Below, one piece after another: positions 62,233 through 64,000 of a stretch of DNA of 64,000 nt. The position numbers and the translations under genes are program-made. Source of the DNA: a virus. Where the stretch lies: positions 17,255 to 81,254 of the IMG/VR virus record IMGVR_UViG_3300024999_000075; one strand, given 5' to 3'. The first letter of the stretch is position 1, and each line of letters begins with the position of its first letter. Under the pieces are notes generated by a model. That model searched no databases, was not told the origin of the DNA, and was given only the letters and a program-made list of their open reading frames with translations.

Positions 62233-62933
62233 TTCACGCCCTCCAACATTTTTATAGCAAAACCTATCATCTCCACACATCTGTCATAATCTTGGCACAG
62301 ATCCCGGTAGACACCAGCTGAGGTTATACGCTCCCACTCTTCTACTGTGTGAAGCTTACACCCAACCTGTATGAAATTTTGATACATGGTGATATGGAAC
62401 TCACACCCATGTACTATACACATAGGAGAGATGACGATTTTAGCATCGCCAGAGACCCGAGCATCGCCATAGACCTGAGCATCGCTAAAGACCTGAGCAT
62501 AGCCAGAGACCCGAGCATTGCCAAAGACCTGAGCATTGCCATAGACCTGAGCATTGCCATAGACCCGAGCATTGTCAGAGACCCAAGCATTGCCAAAGAC
62601 CCAAGCATCGCCAAAGACCCAAGCATCGCCAAAGACCCAAGCATTGTCAGAGACCCAAGCATCGCCAAAGACCCAAGCATCGCCAAAGACCCAAGCATTG
62701 TCAGAGACCCGAGCATTGTCAGAGACCCGAGCATTGCCAGAGACCCGAGCATTGTCAGAGACCTGAGCATCGCCATAGACCTGAGCATTGTCAGAGACCC
62801 AACAGTTACCATCTTGAGCCAAGTTATTTTCATTTTCAATCAAGCCACCAAGATCGCCTACCTCTACATCACTAAAAGTGATGAGGGCTTTGATTCTAAA
62901 CATGCTGTTTTCTGGTATGAGTTCGTATTTCAT
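62229..62933 (-). CDS. Left-handed beta-helix repeat protein (234 aa)
   Basis: The N-terminal cap (KYELIPENSMFRIKALITFS, DVEVGDLGGLIENENNLAQD) is typical of a phage/prophage hexapeptide-like family. Residues about 45-165 are about twenty 6-aa rungs of type (A)-x-V-(S/F/Y)-(D/G)-(N/D), enough for about six to seven turns of a left-handed beta helix. The C-terminal 70 residues form a separate Cys-containing domain. Known members have no proven function. Its leader shares the TAGATCTAATTAAAAGGAGA-like motif. Confidence 0.75.
   Translation of the reverse strand: MKYELIPENSMFRIKALITFSDVEVGDLGGLIENENNLAQDGNCWVSDNAQVYGDAQVSDNARVSGNARVSDNARVSDNAWVFGDAWVFGDAWVSDNAWVFGDAWVFGDAWVFGNAWVSDNARVYGNAQVYGNAQVFGNARVSGYAQVFSDAQVYGDARVSGDAKIVISPMCIVHGCEFHITMYQNFIQVGCKLHTVEEWERITSAGVYRDLCQDYDRCVEMIGFAIKMLEGVK
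62443..62812. repeat. Array of 18-bp tandem repeats
   Basis: About twenty imperfect 18-bp units (plus strand: AGCATYGCCAAAGACCCR and variants with TGTCAGAGA) within the beta-helix gene. No unit contains a stop in any frame, so several long overlapping open frames appear on both strands; only the minus-strand frame with V-S/F-D/G pattern looks like a protein. Confidence 0.9.
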
Positions 62934-62973
62934 TGTTTTCTCCTTTTAATTAGATGTAGTTAGAAACTCTTAT

Positions 62974-63213
62974 CTAAAGATCCCAGGTACAAATCAAATA
63001 ATCTTTTCTACCCGTAGGGTAATCCTTCCATGCTTGTACCTCTGTATACCAATAATCCAGAGTTCTCATCACAATATATGTTCCTACATAGTATTCTAGA
63101 CTATCCGATTGATACCAAGCTCCAGCAAATTTTACTCTTCCATCTTTTCTTACCAACCTATAACCAAATTCAACTCCTCCGTCAGCGGCACAGGTATCCC
63201 TAGATAGTGGCAT
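62974..63213 (-). CDS. Hypothetical protein (79 aa)
   Basis: GAGGTGGTAA precedes the ATG. Aromatic beta protein: EFGYRLVRKDGRVKFAGAWY, YYVGTYIVMRTLDYWYTEV. It overlaps the upstream gene by 14 bp. Unknown. Confidence 0.5.
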   Translation of the reverse strand: MPLSRDTCAADGGVEFGYRLVRKDGRVKFAGAWYQSDSLEYYVGTYIVMRTLDYWYTEVQAWKDYPTGRKDYLICTWDL

Positions 63214-63382
63214 TTACCACCTCGTCAATCTCCTCATCAGTCATATCCTTAGCCGCAATTTGAATCCTATAGTCGTCAGACTTCCAGCCGTAGTCTTCCA
63301 GGTTTAGCTGGCGGCACCAAGTTTTATCAGGCCAGATGTAGATTATTTGGTGAGGTGTCATGGTCAATACTCTGCAATCCAT
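63200..63382 (-). CDS. Hypothetical protein (53-60 aa)
   Basis: TPHQIIYIWPDKTWCRQLNL, then AAKDMTDEEIDEVVNATI. The start may be the ATG at 63382 or 63361; the latter lies directly after the upstream stop. Unknown. Confidence 0.5.
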   Translation of the reverse strand: MDCRVLTMTPHQIIYIWPDKTWCRQLNLEDYGWKSDDYRIQIAAKDMTDEEIDEVVNATI

Positions 63383-64000
63383 TCTACATCTTCAAGACCA
63401 AAGCTCCCGTTCTTAGCCTTCCAACAATCTGTCTTCCTAGTTTCAAGGAAGTATTCCCGCTCCGTTGAAGGGCAGAAGCAATTTAAGAATAAGAAAGGGG
63501 ATGAATATCCATCAAGTGTAAAGCTGATAATACTCATTTGATAACCTTGATCATCTATGTCTGAGTGGATAGTTTTAAGGTTGGGCAAGTCTTTCATTTT
63601 TAGCTTGTCCATCCTCTCATAAGCCACTCGGCGTTGTTCCATATTGGCTATGGAAAATACTTCTGAAGCTATCAGTTGATCTCTCCTAACTTTATCAAAC
63701 ATCTCCTTAGGGAATTCAACATCATCTATTTTGTAAATGATGTCACCCGTCTTAGATAAGAGATATTCACTACATTTATCTGTCATATACCACCTGCCTT
63801 TTGAAGCAATATCCCATAAATGTTGTTGAGTCTCAAGGTGGAAGTCTGCTTCGACGTAGAGACTCCCACCAGCGCTGGTCAAGGCAGGAGCTTGGAAGTC
63901 TGCTCTGACGGAGAGATACCCACCAGCGCTGGTCAAGGCGGGGGCCTGGAAGTCTGCTTCGACAAAGAGATACCCACCCACACTGGTCAAGGCAGGAGCT
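63364..64000 (-). CDS. Repeat protein with 18-aa units, truncated at the window edge
   Basis: The frame is open to the right edge, so the start is missing. The visible N-terminal part is 18-aa repeats of type APALTSAGGYLSVRADFQ (54-nt DNA units at about 63850-64000), a beta-solenoid or LRR-like pattern common in phage and prophage proteins. The C-terminal 150 residues (SEYLLSKTGDIIYKIDDVEF ... FSIANMEQRRVAYERMDKLK) form a globular domain reminiscent of DUF6745-type sequences that follow such repeats. Function unknown. Confidence 0.65.
   Translation of the reverse strand, partial: APALTSVGGYLFVEADFQAPALTSAGGYLSVRADFQAPALTSAGGSLYVEADFHLETQQHLWDIASKGRWYMTDKCSEYLLSKTGDIIYKIDDVEFPKEMFDKVRRDQLIASEVFSIANMEQRRVAYERMDKLKMKDLPNLKTIHSDIDDQGYQMSIISFTLDGYSSPFLFLNCFCPSTEREYFLETRKTDCWKAKNGSFGLEDVEWIAEY

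Noticed and set aside
62443-62812. CRISPR array
   Set aside because: 18-bp units without unique spacers and with coding periodicity; this is a protein repeat.
62349-62963. Long plus-strand open frame of SIAxDxSIA repeats opposite the beta-helix gene
   Set aside because: An artefact of stop-free 18-bp repeats; the minus frame has a proper start, ribosome site, conserved N-terminal cap and operon context.

Overview
The window is part of the genome of a long-tailed (siphovirus-type) double-stranded DNA phage. Genes are tightly packed, mostly with ATGA/GTGA stop-start overlaps, and form two opposing blocks. The rightward block (1-27.4 kb) encodes head, tail, host-recognition and lysis proteins. 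The leftward block (64-27.46 kb) encodes DNA replication, recombination, nucleotide metabolism and dozens of small unknown proteins. The blocks converge on a terminator hairpin at 27396-27426. Terminase and portal genes are not in the window (the left edge cuts into the prohead protease), and the right edge cuts a repeat-protein gene. No integrase or repressor of lysogeny is visible, so a virulent lifestyle is likely but not proven. Lipoboxes, Sec signal peptides, a GH108-type endolysin and a periplasmic solute-binding protein point to a Gram-negative host. A secreted Cys-rich motif (NGDET...DCGG) is reminiscent of deltaproteobacterial secreted proteins, but the host is otherwise unidentified.

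Layout, left to right: S49 prohead protease, scaffold-like protein, decoration protein and HK97-type major capsid protein (1-2.7 kb); a reverse-strand nuclease/RHH cassette (2.76-3.48 kb); head-tail connectors, tail terminator and major tail tube protein (3.6-8 kb); an HNH endonuclease with a convergent RHH gene (8.2-9.5 kb); tail assembly chaperone with a programmed -1 frameshift site, 1749-aa tape measure protein and distal tail proteins (9.6-18.7 kb); a mixed lysis/host-interaction region with a lipoprotein, holin-like proteins, a PLA2-like protein, two Sec-signal adhesin/polysaccharide-lyase-like proteins, endolysin and a metallophosphoesterase (18.9-27.4 kb).

The leftward block, read in its own direction from the right edge, begins with many small proteins, a CCA-adding enzyme, zinc proteins and small lipoproteins (64-50 kb). 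It continues with a TAXI-family solute-binding protein, a thymidylate-synthase-like enzyme, a SNF2 helicase and a single-gene unit with its own promoter and terminator (50-43 kb). Then come an ExoX-like exonuclease, a 1097-aa DNA polymerase I with fused 5' nuclease, a PhaC-like Cys hydrolase, a resolvase-like nuclease, Mre11/Rad50 homologues, a domesticated IS3 OrfA-like protein, a short promoter-hairpin-terminator RNA, ATP-dependent DNA ligase and dNMP kinase (42-27.5 kb).

The most interesting pattern is that all three free-standing endonuclease genes, of three unrelated types, are each paired with a small ribbon-helix-helix (RHH) gene. Two of these RHH genes are under 60 codons and easily missed. 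Two of the cassettes sit in the terminator-to-promoter gaps behind the two structural genes expected to be most expressed. Other notable points are the host-like secreted or metabolic genes, a 69-bp duplication flanking an inserted structural gene, and three apparent single-base lesions in the leftward operon.
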